Positions 47,586 to 57,001 of a stretch of DNA of 64,000 bases are shown piece by piece. Source of the stretch: Amycolatopsis xylanica (lineage in GTDB: Bacteria; Actinomycetota; Actinomycetes; Mycobacteriales; Pseudonocardiaceae); assembly GCF_900107045.1 (NCBI RefSeq), contig NZ_FNON01000006.1, positions 186,001 through 250,000 on the forward strand, given 5' to 3'. The stretch's first letter is position 1; every line of letters begins with the position of its first letter. The position numbers were made by a program, and so were the translations under genes. The notes under the pieces were generated by a model. The model saw only the letters and a list, made by a program, of their open reading frames with translations. It did no database searches and was not told the origin of the DNA.

Positions 47586-49193
47586 TCAGGAGTTCTCGGA
47601 GCGGTTGCGCCGCACCGTGTGGACCACGAAGAGCGTGATCAGCAGCGCGACCAGGCCACCGCCCGCGCCCGCCAGAGCGACCACCATCGGCTTCCAGTTC
47701 GCGTTGTTGGCGGGCGGCAGGTCGGCGGGGAAGCGGACCGGGACCGGCGCCTTGACGCCACGCTCCGACGGCAGGCTCGACGTGAGCGCCGCCATCGGGT
47801 TGATCACGCCGTAGCCGACGAAGTTGTCACGGCCACCGGGCGCGGCCGGGTGCTGCGCGGTCTCCGTGATCCGCTTCATCACCCCGCGAGCGTCCAGATC
47901 GGGATACATCTGGCGGACGAGCGCCACCACACCGGCGACGTACGGCGCCGCGAAGCTGGTGCCCTGGATCTGGGACGGCTCGTTGCCGCCCTCGATGGTC
48001 AGGTTCGCCAGACCGTCCGATTCGGGAGCCGGGTCCAGCGAGATGATCTCCGTGCCAGGCGCGGCGACCGTGACCCAGGGACCGAAGACACTGAACGGGG
48101 CCACGCTGCCGTCCTTGTGGATGGCACCGACCGAGATCACGTCGTTGGAGAACCACGGCGGGGTGACGATGGACGTCGGCTTTTCGGGGTTCGGCTGGTC
48201 GTTCTGCTTGCAGTTGTCGCCCGTGTTCCCGGCGGCGGCCACCACGACGACGTTCTTGACCTCGACGGCGTACTTCACCGCGGCCTGCAGCTGCTTTTCG
48301 CCCTCGCCCATGGCAGCGGCCGCGGGGCGGCAGTTGTCGACGGACAGGTTCATCACCTTGACGCCCGGCGCGTTGGCGGCGCGCACCACGGCCTGAGCCA
48401 GGCTCTTCAGCGTGCCTGCCGAACCCTCTTCACCTTGCTGGCGCCCGGTGTTCTTCTGGTTGGGCTGAGTGTCGCCGTGGAACGACTGGCCACCGGTGTC
48501 GCCGCCGGAGTTCTCGCCGCTCGGCGTCTCCGTCTTCGACTGGCCGCCACCGGGCGTTTCCGAGGATGACGACGAGGTCGCCGACGAGGTTTTGTCCTGC
48601 TTCTTGTAGTTCTGGCTCGACTGCCTGATCGACAGGATCCTGGCGGCGGGCGCCACCCCGATGAACCCGATGCCGGTGTTCTTCGGATTCGCGGCGATGA
48701 TGCCGGCGACCTCGGTGCCGTGGCCGTCGCAGTCCTTCAGGCCCTTGTCCTCGGTGATGACGTAGTCGCCGCCGCCTTCGACTCGGTCCTGGAAGTACCG
48801 GTGCGCGCGGACGCCGGTGTCGATGACCGCGACCTTGATGCCCTCGCCTGCCTCGGCTTTCGTCTTCGCCTGGACGATCTTGTGCAGCTCTTCGATCTGC
48901 AGGTACTGCTGGCCCCACGGCTTGTTCACGAGCTCGATGTTCACGCCGAGGTTCTTCGAGACGCACTGGTTCTTCGGCTCGTAGGACTCCGGCGGCTTGC
49001 CCGAGTCCTCAGGCACCTGCACGGACACCGGCGGGGGCGCCCACGAAGGCACGTCGCTCTGCGCCTGACTCGGCGTCGGAGTCGGCGACGGTGTCGTCGA
49101 CTCCTGTGCCCACGCGGGCAACGAGCCCGCCGGGCTCAGCACCCCGATCCCGGCGGCGAGCAGCAGGCTGGCCGTGCGCTTTCCCCAGTTCAT
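47586..49193 (-). CDS. mycP: Mycosin, type VII secretion-associated subtilisin-like protease
   Basis: MycP (535 residues) is a membrane-anchored serine protease needed for T7SS function and substrate processing. Signal peptide 1-29. The catalytic triad is complete: Asp125 in A-V-I-D-T-G, His158 in D-G-H-G-T, Ser413 in G-T-S-F-A-A-P, with the oxyanion Asn in A-G-N-T-G. Cys77 and Cys155 can form the usual disulfide. A C-terminal membrane helix precedes R-R-N-R-S. An insert at about 193-260 is an S/T/G/Q-rich disordered loop, longer than typical. The start at 49193 gives the signal peptide; a longer frame overlaps eccD. It lies 8 bases after eccD in the same operon, opposite to eccB and eccC, exactly as in mycobacterial ESX-4. 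Confidence 0.95.
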   Translation of the reverse strand: MNWGKRTASLLLAAGIGVLSPAGSLPAWAQESTTPSPTPTPSQAQSDVPSWAPPPVSVQVPEDSGKPPESYEPKNQCVSKNLGVNIELVNKPWGQQYLQIEELHKIVQAKTKAEAGEGIKVAVIDTGVRAHRYFQDRVEGGGDYVITEDKGLKDCDGHGTEVAGIIAANPKNTGIGFIGVAPAARILSIRQSSQNYKKQDKTSSATSSSSSETPGGGQSKTETPSGENSGGDTGGQSFHGDTQPNQKNTGRQQGEEGSAGTLKSLAQAVVRAANAPGVKVMNLSVDNCRPAAAAMGEGEKQLQAAVKYAVEVKNVVVVAAAGNTGDNCKQNDQPNPEKPTSIVTPPWFSNDVISVGAIHKDGSVAPFSVFGPWVTVAAPGTEIISLDPAPESDGLANLTIEGGNEPSQIQGTSFAAPYVAGVVALVRQMYPDLDARGVMKRITETAQHPAAPGGRDNFVGYGVINPMAALTSSLPSERGVKAPVPVRFPADLPPANNANWKPMVVALAGAGGGLVALLITLFVVHTVRRNRSENS

Positions 49194-49201
49194 GCCAACA
49201 C

Positions 49202-50596
49202 TCACTTGAAGTTGATGTGCCGCAGCGTGGCGTAGAGGTCCATCACGCCGAGCGCGAGCGGGACGACCGTGGCGATGCAGATGGCTTCGATGATCTCGAC
49301 CGTACGCCGCATCGGCGGCGAGAACCGCTGGTTCGGGAACACGACGCCGACCACGAGCGAGCCGGCGGCGACGATCACCAGCACGCCGAACACCCACAGC
49401 AGGCGGCCCATCGGGCTCTGCGCCCACATCCAGCCGAACAGGATGCCCGCGCCGGAGATCATGCCGGTGGTCAGCAGCGCGATGGCCTGGCTGCCGTTGG
49501 CGTACGACCTGGCGCGCAGCAGCAGCACCAGCGTCGCGACCACGCCGAGGATCAGCCCGAAGACGCTCGGCGAGGTGGCCGCGATGACGGCGGACAGCGC
49601 GGTCGCGATGCCGCAGCCGATCAGCAGGCCGGTCATGTAGTTGTGCGCGACGATCGTCTTCTGCTCGATCGACCGGAAGTCGGGGAAGCCGGAGTCTTCC
49701 TTCAGCTCCTCCGCGGTGCTCGGCACGTGCGGCAGCGGCAGCTTCGCGAGCCAGATGGTCGCGCGCGGCAGGATCGAGATGCAGGCCAGCGCGATCGCGG
49801 CGGTGCCAGCGGCGATACCGGCCGCCGGGTGCGCGACCAGCGTGGCGAACAGGAACGCGGCCGCGCCGAAGCCCGCGGCGGTGGCGGCGGCGATGAACGT
49901 GGTCACGCCGCGCCCGATGATCATGATGCAGACGGCGGCCACGATGACCACCAACGTCGAGCCCAGCAACAGGTTCGCGCGCATGGACAAGCCGGGCACG
50001 ATGTAGAAGCCGCTGACGAAGGCCATCGGGAGGCCGCCGGCCGCGGCGATCAGCACGCCGGTCGACTCGGCTTGGTAAGCCTTCGCGAGTGTCGCGCCGA
50101 TCGCGACGCAGGCGATCGCGGCGACACCGGCGGCGATCGCGGAGATCAGCGCGTTGCCGCCGAAGAGCGAACCGCCGAAGAACAACGCCATCGCGGCCGC
50201 GAACAGGCCGACGCCGCCCGCGATGTGCCCGAAGCGCTGCGCCGTCTCCTTGGTCCACGGCCGGAAGCTGTCCGGCGACGACTCGGCGATCGCGTCGACC
50301 ACGTCGTCGTAGAGCGGGGGCGGCGGGTTCTCGTTGCGCTTGCGCAGCTGCAGCAGCTCACCGTCGATGACGCCGAGCGACGCGAGCGTGCGCGCCGGGT
50401 CGAGCGGGGCGTCGCCGAGCTTGGCCAGCGCCCAGCCGCCGTGCCTGGCGCCACCGTCCGCGGTGGCCTCCTTGGCCATTTCCAGCAGCATCGGCAGCAG
50501 ATCGGCCACCGCGACGTCGGCGGGCAGTGCCACGTCGATCCGGGTGCGTGGTGCGACCACCGTCACCCTGCTGAAAACAGTCGTGCCCGTTGCCAC
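49202..50596 (-). CDS. eccD: Type VII secretion channel protein EccD
   Basis: EccD (464 residues) is the polytopic membrane component that forms dimers within the T7SS complex. Residues 1-85 are a ubiquitin-like domain (V-F-S-R-V-T-V-V-A-P-R-T-R-I-D-V at its start), followed by eleven hydrophobic helices from about 125 to 460. The start is GTG at 50596. It precedes mycP by eight bases and diverges from eccC. Confidence 0.95.
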   Translation of the reverse strand: MATGTTVFSRVTVVAPRTRIDVALPADVAVADLLPMLLEMAKEATADGGARHGGWALAKLGDAPLDPARTLASLGVIDGELLQLRKRNENPPPPLYDDVVDAIAESSPDSFRPWTKETAQRFGHIAGGVGLFAAAMALFFGGSLFGGNALISAIAAGVAAIACVAIGATLAKAYQAESTGVLIAAAGGLPMAFVSGFYIVPGLSMRANLLLGSTLVVIVAAVCIMIIGRGVTTFIAAATAAGFGAAAFLFATLVAHPAAGIAAGTAAIALACISILPRATIWLAKLPLPHVPSTAEELKEDSGFPDFRSIEQKTIVAHNYMTGLLIGCGIATALSAVIAATSPSVFGLILGVVATLVLLLRARSYANGSQAIALLTTGMISGAGILFGWMWAQSPMGRLLWVFGVLVIVAAGSLVVGVVFPNQRFSPPMRRTVEIIEAICIATVVPLALGVMDLYATLRHINFK

Positions 50597-50919
50597 TGCT
50601 AGCCCCCTGCCTGGAGTGAACGCTCGCGGTCACCGACAGGTCCCCGCAGCTGCATCTTGCCTTCGCTGGCCAAGAAGGTACCTGCCGGGTCCGCTGACCG
50701 TGGGATAACGCCCTGGTTCGGCCGAACGGCCCAATTCTGTCGGTGTGCGGTCCTAGTATTAGCGCACCGGCCACCGCCGTGGTGCCGGTTCGCACCAACC
50801 CGACCGGGTTGGGCGGTCTTGACCGTACCGGCGCCGGTGGTTCGCTACCGTGTGGTTCACCCGGGGCAGCGCTGCTGGCCGGGCCTGGGACATCGCCGAG
50901 TTGAAGAGGGGTTCTTTCG
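50597..50919. promoter_or_regulatory. Divergent promoter region eccD/eccC
   Basis: A 323-base gap between divergent genes; it must contain promoters for both. TTGACC at 50819-50824 and TACCGT at 50846-50851 are candidate elements for eccC, but the 21-base spacing is too long to be convincing. GTTGAAGAGGGG before the GTG of eccC gives a fair ribosome site. No GGAAC/CGTCA pair was found here, unlike the WXG100 promoter. Confidence 0.35.
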
Positions 50920-53900
50920 GTGAGCACGCTGCAGTTCAAGCGGTCGCCGCGGCTGGCCGCGCCACGCCCACCCGGTGGCGAGGTGCACCTGGAGCCGCCG
51001 CCCGAGGTGCCCCGGACGATCCCCGGAAGCGTCGTGATGAAGATGCTGCCGGTGGTGATGATCGTCGCTTCCGTCGGCATGATGGTGGTGATGTTCACCC
51101 TCGGTGGACGCAGCCCGATGATGCTCATGATGGGCGGCATGATGGTCATGGGCACCGTCGGCATGATGGCGGGCGGTGGCGGCAAGGGCGGTGGCGCCAA
51201 AAAGGCCGAGATGAACGAGGACCGCAAGGACTACCTGCGCTACCTCGGCCAGATGCGTGACCGCGCCCGTGAGGCGATGGTCGACCAGCGCGCCGCGCTC
51301 GAGTGGGTGCACCCCGACCCGCAGATGCTGTGGTCGCTCGCCACCAGCCGACGCATGTGGGAGCGCCGCGGCAACGACCAGGACTTTCTCCACCTGCGCG
51401 TCGGCCGCAGCTCGCACCGGCTCGCCACCCGGCTCGTCCCGCCGCAGACCGGCCCGGTCGACGAGCTGGAGCCGATCGCCACCCTCGCGCTGCGCCGGTT
51501 CGTCCGCGCGCACTCGATCGTGCCCGACCTGCCCACCCAGATCACCCTGCGCGGGTTCGCCGCGGTCAGCATGTCCGGCGAGCGCCAGCTCGTGCGCGGC
51601 CTGACCCGCGCCATGCTCGCCCAGCTGGTCACCTTCCACTCCGCGGACGACGTGCTGATCGCCGTCGCCACCGCGGGCCGTGCGAAGGAGGAGTGGGAGT
51701 GGGCGAAGTGGCTGCCCCACGTCCAGCACCCCACGCTGTCGGACGGCATCGGCCAGCTGCGGATGATGGCCGGTTCGCTGGCCCAGATCGAAAACTGGCT
51801 CGACGAGGAGCTGCGTGACCGCCAGCGCTTCTCGCGCAACGCCACGCCCGCGCCGGACCAGCCGCATGTCGTGATCATCATCGACGACGCGGAGGTCACC
51901 CGCGAGGAGCAGATCATCCTCGAAGAGGGCCTGGTCGGAGTCACGCTGATCGACCTCTCCGACTCCACCGGCAACCTCGCCGCCCGCCGCGGCCTGCGCC
52001 TGGTCGTCGAGCCGGAACGCCTCGGCGCGCGCAGCGCGGGCGGCGTCGAATGGTTCGGCAGGCCGGACACGCTCAGCCTGGTCGAGATGGAGGCGCTCGC
52101 CCGCCGCATCTCGCCGTACCGGGTCGGCTCCGGCGCAGGCGCCGAGGCCAACGAGGACGAGCCGCTGCTGTCCAACCCGTCGCTGCTCGAACTGCTGGGC
52201 ATCCCGGGCGACCCGATGACCTTCGACGTGCAGCAGGCGTGGCGGCCGAGGCCGATCCGCGACCGCTACCGCGTCCCGTTCGGCGTCGGCGAGTACGGCC
52301 AGCCGGTCGAGCTGGACATCAAGGAGGCCGCGGCGGAGGGCATGGGCCCGCACGGCCTGTGCATCGGCGCGACCGGTTCCGGTAAGTCGGAGTTCCTCCG
52401 CACGCTGGTGCTGGGCATGCTCGCCACGCACTCGTCGAGCACGCTCAACTTCGTGCTCGTCGACTTCAAGGGTGGTGCGACGTTCCTCGGCCTGGACTCC
52501 GCGCCGCACGTGTCCGCGGTCATCACCAACCTCGCGGACGAGGTCACGCTGGTCGACCGCATGAAGGACGCGCTGGCCGGTGAGATGAACCGCCGCCAGG
52601 AAGCGTTGAAGAACGGCGGTAACTTCAAGAACGTCTGGGAGTACGAGAAGGCCCGCGAGAACGGCGCCGACCTCGACCCGCTGCCCGCGCTGTTCATCGT
52701 CTGTGACGAGTTCTCCGAGCTGCTGGCCGCGAAGCCGGACTTCATCGACCTGTTCGTCGCCATCGGCCGTCTGGGCCGGTCGCTCCAGATGCACATGCTG
52801 CTCGCGTCGCAGCGGCTCGAGGAGGGCAAGCTGCGTGGTCTCGACTCGCACCTGTCCTACCGGATCGGCCTGAAGACCTTCTCGGCGGCGGAGTCCCGCG
52901 CGGCCATCGGCGTGCCCGACGCGTTCGAGCTGCCGTCGGTCCCCGGTGGCGGTTACCTCAAGTTCGACACCTCGTCGCTGGTGCGGTTCAAGGCCTCGTA
53001 CGTCTCCGGCCCATACCGCCCGTCCGGCATCAAGGTCGCCACGCCGGGGTCGGCCGTGGTCCGCGCCGACAAGCGCCCGCAGCTGTTCGTGCCCGACTTC
53101 ATCGAGCTCCCCAAGGAGCCGGAGCCGGTCATCGAAGAGGTCGCCGCGCCGCAGAAGGAGTCGGAAGAGGCGGTCGAGCCGAGCGAGCTCGACGTCATCG
53201 TCTCGCGCCTGGTCGGCCAGGGGCCGCCCGCGCACGAGGTGTGGCTGCCGCCGCTCAAGGAGCCCAGCTCGCTGGACACCTTGCTCCCCAACCTGAACCC
53301 CACCGAGGATCGCGGCCTTTCGCCGGTCGGCTTCTTCGGCAACGGCAGGCTGCAGATCCCGATGGGGATCGTCGACCGGCCGTACGAGCAGCGGCGTGAC
53401 CCGCTGTGGGCCGACTTCTCCGGCGCCACCGGGCACGGCGTGCTCGTCGGCGGACCGCAGTCGGGCAAGTCGACCATGCTCCGCACGCTGATCATGTCGA
53501 TGGCGCTCACGCACACCCCTGAGGAAGTGCAGTTCTACTGCGTCGACCTCGGTGGTGGCACGCTCGCCGGTCTGCAGGGCCTGCCGCACGTCGGTGGCGT
53601 CGCGGTGGCCAGGCGCGAGCCGGACAAGGCCCGCCGCATCGTGGCCGAGCTGACCACGCTGCTGACCGAGCGCGAAGGCCGGTTCGGCGCGCTGGGCATC
53701 GACTCGATGGCCGAGTTCCGCAACCGCAAGCGCCGCGGCGAGATCCCGCCGGAGACCGACCCGTTCGGTGACGCGTTCCTGGTGGTCGACGGCTGGAAGG
53801 CGCTGCGCGAGGACTTCGAGGAGCTCGAGCAGCAGATCACCAAGCTGGCCACCCAGGGTCTGACCTTCGGTGTGCACGTGATGATCGCCGCCAACCGCTG

Positions 53901-54927
53901 GGCGGACATCCGCCCGGCGATCAAGGACATGCTCGGCACCCGGTTCGAGCTGCGCCTCGGTGACCCGAGCGAGTCGGACATCGACCGCCGCGTCGCGGTC
54001 AACGTGCCAGCCGGTCGTCCCGGCCGCGGTCTGACCAGGGACAAGCTGCACATGCTCACCGCGCTGCCCCGGGTCGACGGGTCGAGCGACGCCGAGGACG
54101 TCGGTGCCGGCGTCGCCGACGCGGTGGCGAAGATCGCCGCCGCCTGGCGTGGCCGCCCCGCGCCGCAGGTCCGCCTGCTGCCGGAGGAGATCTCCTACGA
54201 GGAAGTGCTCTCGATCGACAAGCGCCGCGACTCGCGCCTGATCCCGATCGGGGTCAACGAGGACGAGCTCGCCCCGGTGTACCTCGACTTCGACCAGGAC
54301 CCGCACTTCTACGCGTTCGCCGACGGCGAGTCCGGCAAGACGAACCTGCTGCGCCAGATCGTCCGCGGCATCACCGAGCGGTACACGCCGAAGGAAGCCG
54401 TCATCATCCTGGTGGACTTCCGGCGCACCATGCTCGGCTTCATCGAGGGCGAGCAGCTGCTCGGCTACGCGGTGCAGGCCGCGCAGCTCGACGCGATGAT
54501 GCAGGACGTCGCGAACTCGATGAGGAAGCGGCTGCCCGGCCCGGACGTCACGCAGGAACAGCTCAAGACCCGGTCCTGGTGGAAGGGTCCCGACCTGTTC
54601 GTCATCGTCGACGACTACGACTTGGTGGTCACGTCCACGAACAACCCGCTCAAGCCGGTCTCCGACTTCCTCGCCCAGGCGAAGGACGTCGGCCTGCACA
54701 TCGTCGCCGTCCGGCGTACCGGTGGCGCGAGCCGCGCGATGTTCGACCCGATCCTCGGCAAGCTCAAGGAGATCGCGGCGCCGGGCATGGTCATGAACGG
54801 TTCCCGCGACGAAGGCATGCTGATCGGCACGACCAAGCCCGGACCCATGCCGCCCGGCCGTGGTTTCATCCACAGCCGTAAGTTCGGCAAGCAGCTCATG
54901 CAGGTGTCGTGGATCGCGCCTGAATGA
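50920..54927 (+). CDS. eccC: Type VII secretion ATPase EccC (fused EccCa-EccCb)
   Basis: The motor of the secretion system (1335 residues), an FtsK/SpoIIIE-like protein with three ATPase domains in one chain. Two membrane helices lie near residues 38-90, with many methionines. Walker A motifs: G-A-T-G-S-G-K-S near 484, G-G-P-Q-S-G-K-S near 844 and the weaker A-D-G-E-S-G-K-T near 1134. Walker B-like strands: L-F-I-V-C-D-E-F, F-L-V-V-D-G-W and L-F-V-I-V-D-D-Y. The first domain drives secretion and the last usually recognises the signal of WXG100 substrates. GTG start at 50920. A structured repeat follows 19 bases after the stop. Confidence 0.96.
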   Translation: MSTLQFKRSPRLAAPRPPGGEVHLEPPPEVPRTIPGSVVMKMLPVVMIVASVGMMVVMFTLGGRSPMMLMMGGMMVMGTVGMMAGGGGKGGGAKKAEMNEDRKDYLRYLGQMRDRAREAMVDQRAALEWVHPDPQMLWSLATSRRMWERRGNDQDFLHLRVGRSSHRLATRLVPPQTGPVDELEPIATLALRRFVRAHSIVPDLPTQITLRGFAAVSMSGERQLVRGLTRAMLAQLVTFHSADDVLIAVATAGRAKEEWEWAKWLPHVQHPTLSDGIGQLRMMAGSLAQIENWLDEELRDRQRFSRNATPAPDQPHVVIIIDDAEVTREEQIILEEGLVGVTLIDLSDSTGNLAARRGLRLVVEPERLGARSAGGVEWFGRPDTLSLVEMEALARRISPYRVGSGAGAEANEDEPLLSNPSLLELLGIPGDPMTFDVQQAWRPRPIRDRYRVPFGVGEYGQPVELDIKEAAAEGMGPHGLCIGATGSGKSEFLRTLVLGMLATHSSSTLNFVLVDFKGGATFLGLDSAPHVSAVITNLADEVTLVDRMKDALAGEMNRRQEALKNGGNFKNVWEYEKARENGADLDPLPALFIVCDEFSELLAAKPDFIDLFVAIGRLGRSLQMHMLLASQRLEEGKLRGLDSHLSYRIGLKTFSAAESRAAIGVPDAFELPSVPGGGYLKFDTSSLVRFKASYVSGPYRPSGIKVATPGSAVVRADKRPQLFVPDFIELPKEPEPVIEEVAAPQKESEEAVEPSELDVIVSRLVGQGPPAHEVWLPPLKEPSSLDTLLPNLNPTEDRGLSPVGFFGNGRLQIPMGIVDRPYEQRRDPLWADFSGATGHGVLVGGPQSGKSTMLRTLIMSMALTHTPEEVQFYCVDLGGGTLAGLQGLPHVGGVAVARREPDKARRIVAELTTLLTEREGRFGALGIDSMAEFRNRKRRGEIPPETDPFGDAFLVVDGWKALREDFEELEQQITKLATQGLTFGVHVMIAANRWADIRPAIKDMLGTRFELRLGDPSESDIDRRVAVNVPAGRPGRGLTRDKLHMLTALPRVDGSSDAEDVGAGVADAVAKIAAAWRGRPAPQVRLLPEEISYEEVLSIDKRRDSRLIPIGVNEDELAPVYLDFDQDPHFYAFADGESGKTNLLRQIVRGITERYTPKEAVIILVDFRRTMLGFIEGEQLLGYAVQAAQLDAMMQDVANSMRKRLPGPDVTQEQLKTRSWWKGPDLFVIVDDYDLVVTSTNNPLKPVSDFLAQAKDVGLHIVAVRRTGGASRAMFDPILGKLKEIAAPGMVMNGSRDEGMLIGTTKPGPMPPGRGFIHSRKFGKQLMQVSWIAPE

Positions 54928-54945
54928 GCGAATGACAATGACTAA

Positions 54946-55067
54946 ATGCGCGCTCAAGTTTTCGGGTCGACAGGGCTCCGCCCTGGCGCCCCGAAAACTT
55001 CCGGCCTGGCGGCCGGGAAAGAGGCGCGCACCGTGAAGACTCTCAGGCCCTAGGGGGCCTTCGAGTC
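54946..55067 (+). repeat. Multi-hairpin structured repeat element, copy 2
   Basis: Same four-stem layout as 17334-17456. P1: TGCGCGC (54947-54953) with GCGCGCA (55024-55030). P2: AAGTTTTCGGG (54956-54966) with CCCGAAAACTT (54990-55000), capped by CAGGGC-TCC-GCCCTG. P3: CCGGCC-TGGC-GGCCGG (55001-55016). P4: GACTC...GAGTC around AGGCCC-TAGG-GGGCCT. Five P2 base pairs, one P3 pair and one P4 pair differ from copy 1, and every change keeps pairing. The joining sequence ACCGTGAAGACTCTCAGG is unchanged. Confidence 0.75.
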
Positions 55068-55120
55068 CGTTGGGTTAGGTTCCTGGTGACGCTCGCTGTG
55101 ATTATTGAGGGGGCCCGGCC

Positions 55121-57001
55121 TTGACGTTACGAGTCGCTGTCGACTTCGGGACGTCGAGCACCTGCGTTGTCGCTTCGGTCAACGGGCGTGATCCCCAGGT
55201 CGTGGTGATCGACGGGCAGCCGTTGATGTCGTCCGCGGTGTTCGCCGCCGCGGACGGCACGCTGTTCGTCGGCCAGGAGGCCGAGCGGCAGGCCGCCGTC
55301 GACCCCTCGCGCTACGAGCCGAACCCGAAGCGCCGGATCGACGAGGGCGAGCTGCTGCTCGGCGATTCGGTGCTGCTGGTCACCGACGTGGTGCACGCCG
55401 TACTGCGCCGCGCGGTGACCGAGGCCAAGGTGCTCGCGGGTGGCGCCGACGTCAGCCTGCTCGTGCTCACCCACCCCGCGGACTGGGGCGCCATCCGGAC
55501 CAGGCTGCTGCGCCAGGCCGCCGGCGGGCTGGCGAACGAGGTCGCGCTGGTGCCGGAGCCGGTCGCGGCCGCGGTGTTCCACGCCGCGACGTTCGCGCCG
55601 TCGGATCTCCAGTCGGAGCGGACCGTCGAGTTCAGCGGTCAGCCGGGGCAGACGATCGCGGTGCTCGACCTCGGCGGCGGCACCGTCGACGTCAGTGTCG
55701 TGCGCAGAGCGCCGTCCGCCGGGCCCGCCGGCAGGCGTGGTGGGTTCCAGGTGCTGGCGACCCGAGGCGACCCCAGCTTCGGTGGCGCCGACATCGACCA
55801 GGCGCTGCTCGAACACGTCGGCTCGCTGGTGTCGGCGACCGATCCGCAGGCTTGGCGGCAGCTCGTCGAAGGCCGTGAGATGGCCGACCGCCGGCGCCGC
55901 CGCGTGCTGCGCCAGGACGTCCGCGGCGCCAAGGAGACGTTGTCCCGGCACGCGTACACCGACGTGCCGATGCCGCCGCCGTTCGCGGACGCGCACGTGA
56001 CCAGGGAAGACCTGGAGCGGCTGATCGCCGCGCCGCTGGGCCGCGCCGTCGAGCTCACCCGTGCGGCCGTCGACGACGCCGGACTGCGCCCGCAGCAGCT
56101 CAGCGCGATCTTCCTGGTCGGCGGCTCCAGCCGGATCCCGATGATCTCGCGCCTGGTGCACGAGCGCACCGGCGTCGTGCCGACCACGCTCGACCAGCCG
56201 GAGACGGTGGTCGCCCGTGGCGCGCTGCGTGCCGTGCTGATCGATCCCGACCGCACCGGCGCGCTGCCCGGTTCCGCGGTCTCCGGCGGGCCGAGCGGCC
56301 CGCGTCAGATCGACGAGCGCACGGAGATCGTCCGGCCTGGCGAACCACCCCGTCGTCCCTACCCGGCCGCACCCCAGCCCGCCTACAGCCAGGTGCAGGC
56401 GCCACCGCGGCCGATGCCGCAGCAGGCGCCGCCGGTGCTCCAGCCGTCGGCGAACTGGAACCAGCCCGCGAAACCCAAGCGCAAGCTGCCCTGGGTGATC
56501 GGGGGAGTGGTGCTGCTGGTCGCCGCCGCGGTCGCGACCCTGCTGGTCGTGCTGAACGGCGGCGGTGAGGAGGGCAAGCAGTACGCGGCGTACGACTACC
56601 GCTTCTACGCGCCGGCCGATTGGGTGCAGACGAGCGACAGCGTGGCCAAGAGCCAGGTCGTGCTGCGGCCCGGTGATCTCCAGAACGGGGACGACCTCAT
56701 CTCCGTCCAGGAATTCAAGATGACCTACGACGCGACCGCCGACCGCCAGCGGCTGGTCACCGAACTGCGGACCATGGTCGAGAACAGCTCCAGCCATGGC
56801 GAGTTCGCCGCGGACAAGTCGTTCGGGGGCAAGACCGTCATCTACTACCAGGAGACCAAGGCCGCCGCGCGGCTCGACTGGTACGTCGCCACGCAGGGCA
56901 TGCGCCGTGTCCACGTCGCCTGCCAGTACGCGGTCGAGTCGGTGCGGCCTCGGGTACAGGCCGCCTGCGAGCAGGTCGTCCGGACGCTGGTGATCGGCTG
57001 A
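55121..57001 (+). CDS. Hsp70-like type VII secretion-associated protein (Rv3446c family C-terminus)
   Basis: A 626-residue protein in three parts. Residues 1-370 are an Hsp70/actin-type ATPase with D-F-G-T-S-S-T at the start, L-D-L-G-G-G-T-V-D-V near 182 and V-G-G-S-S-R-I-P near 330. Residues 380-455 are a P/Q-rich linker. A membrane helix at about 458-482 is followed by an extracytoplasmic domain of about 140 residues. That last domain fits the Rv3446c-type T7SS-associated family by its position beside eccC and its conserved Y-D-Y-R-F-Y-A-P-A-D-W start. The substrate-binding domain of true DnaK is absent. TTG start with GAGGGGG eight bases upstream. It may power or chaperone secretion. Confidence 0.8.
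   Translation: MTLRVAVDFGTSSTCVVASVNGRDPQVVVIDGQPLMSSAVFAAADGTLFVGQEAERQAAVDPSRYEPNPKRRIDEGELLLGDSVLLVTDVVHAVLRRAVTEAKVLAGGADVSLLVLTHPADWGAIRTRLLRQAAGGLANEVALVPEPVAAAVFHAATFAPSDLQSERTVEFSGQPGQTIAVLDLGGGTVDVSVVRRAPSAGPAGRRGGFQVLATRGDPSFGGADIDQALLEHVGSLVSATDPQAWRQLVEGREMADRRRRRVLRQDVRGAKETLSRHAYTDVPMPPPFADAHVTREDLERLIAAPLGRAVELTRAAVDDAGLRPQQLSAIFLVGGSSRIPMISRLVHERTGVVPTTLDQPETVVARGALRAVLIDPDRTGALPGSAVSGGPSGPRQIDERTEIVRPGEPPRRPYPAAPQPAYSQVQAPPRPMPQQAPPVLQPSANWNQPAKPKRKLPWVIGGVVLLVAAAVATLLVVLNGGGEEGKQYAAYDYRFYAPADWVQTSDSVAKSQVVLRPGDLQNGDDLISVQEFKMTYDATADRQRLVTELRTMVENSSSHGEFAADKSFGGKTVIYYQETKAAARLDWYVATQGMRRVHVACQYAVESVRPRVQAACEQVVRTLVIG

Noticed and set aside
50857..54957. Long minus-strand open frame opposite eccC
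   Set aside because: Shadow of eccC; the composition is typical of antisense translation of GC-rich genes.
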